Assembly (NCBI GenBank): GCA_036274495.1 | Contig: DASUFP010000021.1 | Span: forward strand, 1 to 47,781 | Source: DASUFP01 sp036274495 | GTDB lineage: Bacteria > Bacteroidota > Bacteroidia > AKYH767-A > OLB10 | Length of the DNA: 47,781 nt | Reading direction: 5' to 3' | Part shown: piece by piece, positions 47,401 through 47,781 of the stretch | Layout: the number at the start of each line of letters is the position of its first letter | Numbering within the stretch: the first letter of the stretch is position 1 | Translations under genes and position numbers: made by a program | Notes under the pieces: model-generated | The model's input: only the letters and a program-made list of their open reading frames with translations | Database searches by the model: none | What the model was told of the DNA's origin: nothing

Positions 47401-47781
47401 ACTGAACCATCAGCGGCACTTAATGGTGTATTGACGGTTTCTCAAAATGTATTGTGTTACAGCGACAGCACCGGAATGTTGGATCTGACAGTCACAGGCG
47501 GCACAACTCCTTACACGTTTAATTGGAATACTGGTGCTACATCTGAAGATTTATCAGGTCTTGTTACAGGTACATATACCGTTTCGGTAACTGATGCAAA
47601 CGGATGTACTACGGAACTGACAACTTTTATTGATGAACCCCGTTCTGCATTATCTGTAACCGCCACTACCGTATTACCGGTACTGTGTAATGGCGGATCT
47701 GATGGCGGTATTGACGTTTCTGTCTCAGGCGGAACACCATCTTATAGTTTCTCATGGAACAATGGTGCATCTACTGAAGAT
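41500..47781 (+). CDS. Giant SprB-repeat adhesin-like protein (5' part; runs off the window)
   Basis: An open frame from ATG at 41500 to the window edge, 2094 codons without a stop. A signal peptide (VTAFFVLFFFSFGSLFAQ) is followed by a domain of about 390 residues (30-420) that I cannot assign: rich in Gly, Thr and Asn, with WLLIDAFGVRDN and SDIELFRTQPYID. Two Ig/PKD-like domains start at SNAGPD (residue 424) and ANAGPDKS (about 506). From residue 591 onward come SprB-type units of 77 residues, 19 complete and a 20th cut by the edge. SprB of Flavobacterium johnsoniae is a mobile surface adhesin used in gliding. A T9SS sorting domain is expected at the missing C-terminus. The 41295-41499 gap shows only short hairpins and no convincing promoter. 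Confidence 0.9.
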   Translation, partial: MKPDYLLFTAKKYVTAFFVLFFFSFGSLFAQTTCLTPTLVSGFEVDGDVTANTLSPVNGDSWFVLPGNPGTGIGVIGTTAATATPAISASQFKSIIQAASGSVGRNRTYVQRMSVPNLTAMGGWLLIDAFGVRDNISTGSAVDSTVFTAGGQKNGDNPTVWNIGTGGVQTKNDIIDVTGHLRRQTSARVTSTSPLDLWMYASITTLGTSGDRYSDIELFRTQPYIDQSTGHFVNTGPAATGGHTAFVFDNTGSVASPGDLLISINYSISSGLSSLRIWCNINNLDGNGNGITWFNAQPNRPYDLTGDFITGTNSNGYGYAEIASLNGASCLVYSILNNTNIPAGAWGNLSGSSANYDANIQSQQLVNVAINLTDFGLDNATVSGPCFNIFGSILIKTRSSSSYSSELKDFIGPLTFANFSEVNSNAGPDMFITCDSPAPTLQGSSLTPGATFSWTTPNGNIVSGASTAHPVVNAPGTYILAVQNPTYSTCISYDTVIVANNLTPPGANAGPDKSLTCTSLTTNLIGSSTTPGVTYSWSAINGGSIVGSTTTATPVVNAAGCYILTVTNPANGCTRRDTACVTLNNSVPVISGSTQINVSCYAGCNGSASFTVTGGQSPFTYNWSNGATSPSATGLCAGTYTVTVTGSNGCSATSTFNITQPSQNLAVSISSTQPVSCLGGSNGAAIVAANGGTAPYTYNWNTGATTASVSGLTAGSYTATVTDANGCTASGATTVTQPATAVTATLVVLQQVGCYGGSNGSLDLSPAGGSPPYTYQWSNGAWSQDVSGLGAGTYTVTVTDGNGCSAVQSAVITQPAAALSATTSMTQSVACFGGNSGTASVAVSGGTVPYSYMWNTGATTQNISSLAAGTYTVTVTDANGCTTVKSVSITQPVAALTTNLTSSQPVSCFGGANGSINLSVSGGTTPYTYAWSNGATTQDISNISASTYTITVTDARGCTATRSVTITQPAAAVAVSITATPNVSCFGGTNGAATATVTGGTAPYLYQWNTGATTQILSGLIAGLYTVTITDANSCATSGQITITQPAAALVNSLSVTQTVACFGGNNGSINNTVSGGTAPYTYNWSNGASTQNISGLSAGTYTVTVTDSKGCTTVKAVTVTQPSGALTGSITSTTNVSCFGGVNGAVDLTVSGGTGPFTYAWSNGATTQDLTGTASGTYTVTITDSRGCTTTKTATIIQPAASLSASIASSVNISCFGGTNGSVTTTISGGTSPYSYNWSNGSTTQNLTGLGSGTYTVTVTDINGCTATVSANLSQPAASLSTSYSVTSNVSCFGGSNGAIDLSVNGGTPAYTYNWSNGAVSEDLTGVASGNYTVTVTDANGCTSVKTVSISQPAASLSGTAVQNPPVSCFGGSDGAANLAVSGGTGPYTYLWSNGSTLQSILNLSSGTYTVTITDANGCTANASVNITQPSAALTSSTTTTSNISCFAGNNGSVDLTVNGGTMPYAFNWSNGAITEDLSGLPAGSYSVIVTDVNGCTTTAAASITQPPGSLGANIAITQQVACYGGGNGAIDLTVSGGTSPYTINWSNGAVTEDLSGLAVGVYTVNISDANGCITSATAAITQPLAPLSSTLNVLSNVNCFAGTDGTLDLSVSGGSVPYTYLWSSGNVTQDLYNVAAGTYTVTVTDVNGCTLQQSATVTQPAAALTSSITSQTNVLCFGGLNGAIDLTISGGTTPYVYNWSNGANSEDISGLSGGTYTVMVTDANGCNTSISATLSEPAAALNTSISSQLMVACYGDASGSATLNTSGGTVPYTYSWSNGAVSATLSNVGSNSYQVTVTDANGCTAVASVTLSQPAAALSTAISVSQNVSCYSGADGSANLTVNGGTQPYTYLWSNGFVSQNLQNVIAGNYTVTVTDANGCTSQQSVVISEPSATVTGNAAVTSNVNCFGGSNGAIDVTINGGTLPYLYQWNNGSSTEDLSGLDAGTYTVTVTDLNGCSVELTSIITEPSAALNGVLTVSQNVLCYSDSTGMLDLTVTGGTTPYTFNWNTGATSEDLSGLVTGTYTVSVTDANGCTTELTTFIDEPRSALSVTATTVLPVLCNGGSDGGIDVSVSGGTPSYSFSWNNGASTED
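43270..47781 (+). repeat. Tandem SprB-type array with an exact 231-bp period
   Basis: The conserved cysteine codon of successive units starts at 43297, 43528, 43759, 43990, 44221, 44452, 44683, 44914, 45145, 45376, 45607, 45838, 46069, 46300, 46531, 46762, 46993, 47224, 47455 and 47686: nineteen intervals, all exactly 231 bp (77 codons). Unit pattern: VSCFGGxNGxxxL.VSGGT.PYTY.WSNGA.T.D.SGL.AGTYTVTVTDANGCT...S..ITQPAAAL. The array continues past the window. Confidence 0.95.

Noticed and set aside
43270..47781. CRISPR array or non-coding satellite because of the even spacing
   Set aside because: The period of 231 bp is far too long for CRISPR, the units are not identical in DNA, and one frame stays open and codes for SprB-type repeats throughout.

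Overview
The window comes from a Bacteroidota chromosome (about 42% GC by eye), most likely a free-living or environmental lineage with a type IX secretion system (T9SS). The evidence is the gliding genes gldB and gldC, SprB-repeat surface proteins, a T9SS type B sorting domain, lipoproteins of Bacteroidota type, and promoters of the Bacteroidota form (TTTG, about 19-22 nt, TAnnTTTG). The sequence does not fix genus or family. No tRNA, rRNA, insertion sequence, prophage or CRISPR array was seen.

Left part (1-8332): a gamma-carbonic-anhydrase-like gene cut by the window edge, a small lipoprotein, and a vitamin B12 uptake operon on the minus strand. That operon has a cobalamin riboswitch, a BtuB-type TonB-dependent receptor, and a surface beta-propeller lipoprotein that looks like BtuG. 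Next come a glycosyltransferase, an integral-membrane acyltransferase, trmB and a cation:proton antiporter.

Middle (8464-21236): korAB (2-oxoglutarate:ferredoxin oxidoreductase) from a clear promoter. It is followed by a tightly overlapping set of four envelope genes: LolA-like, an exported YidD-like protein, and two related TPR proteins with C-terminal membrane segments. This set is the best candidate here for an undescribed system. A shared terminator separates it from a TM2-domain gene. Then come nadE, an outer-membrane beta-barrel gene, gldBC, and a minus-strand operon of a PlsC-like acyltransferase, an N-acyltransferase (glycine-lipid type pair) and the ribosome-assembly GTPase engB.

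Right part (21327-37907): a complete division and cell wall (dcw) cluster in one direction, mraZ-rsmH-ftsL-ftsI-murE-mraY-murD-ftsW-murG-murC-ftsQ-ftsA-ftsZ-yqeY. It has a promoter and a 10-bp-spaced GTGG array (probable MraZ operator) in front and a strong terminator behind. Most junctions overlap or are only a few bases long. MurE carries the DNPR signature of meso-diaminopimelate ligases, so the peptidoglycan is probably DAP type.

Far right (38004-47781): two large adhesin-like genes. The first is complete (about 1096 aa), with six SprB-like units of varying length and a type B T9SS sorting domain. The second runs off the window (at least 2094 codons). Its SprB-like array keeps a period of exactly 231 bp (77 codons) over 19 successive intervals, although synonymous codons differ widely between units.
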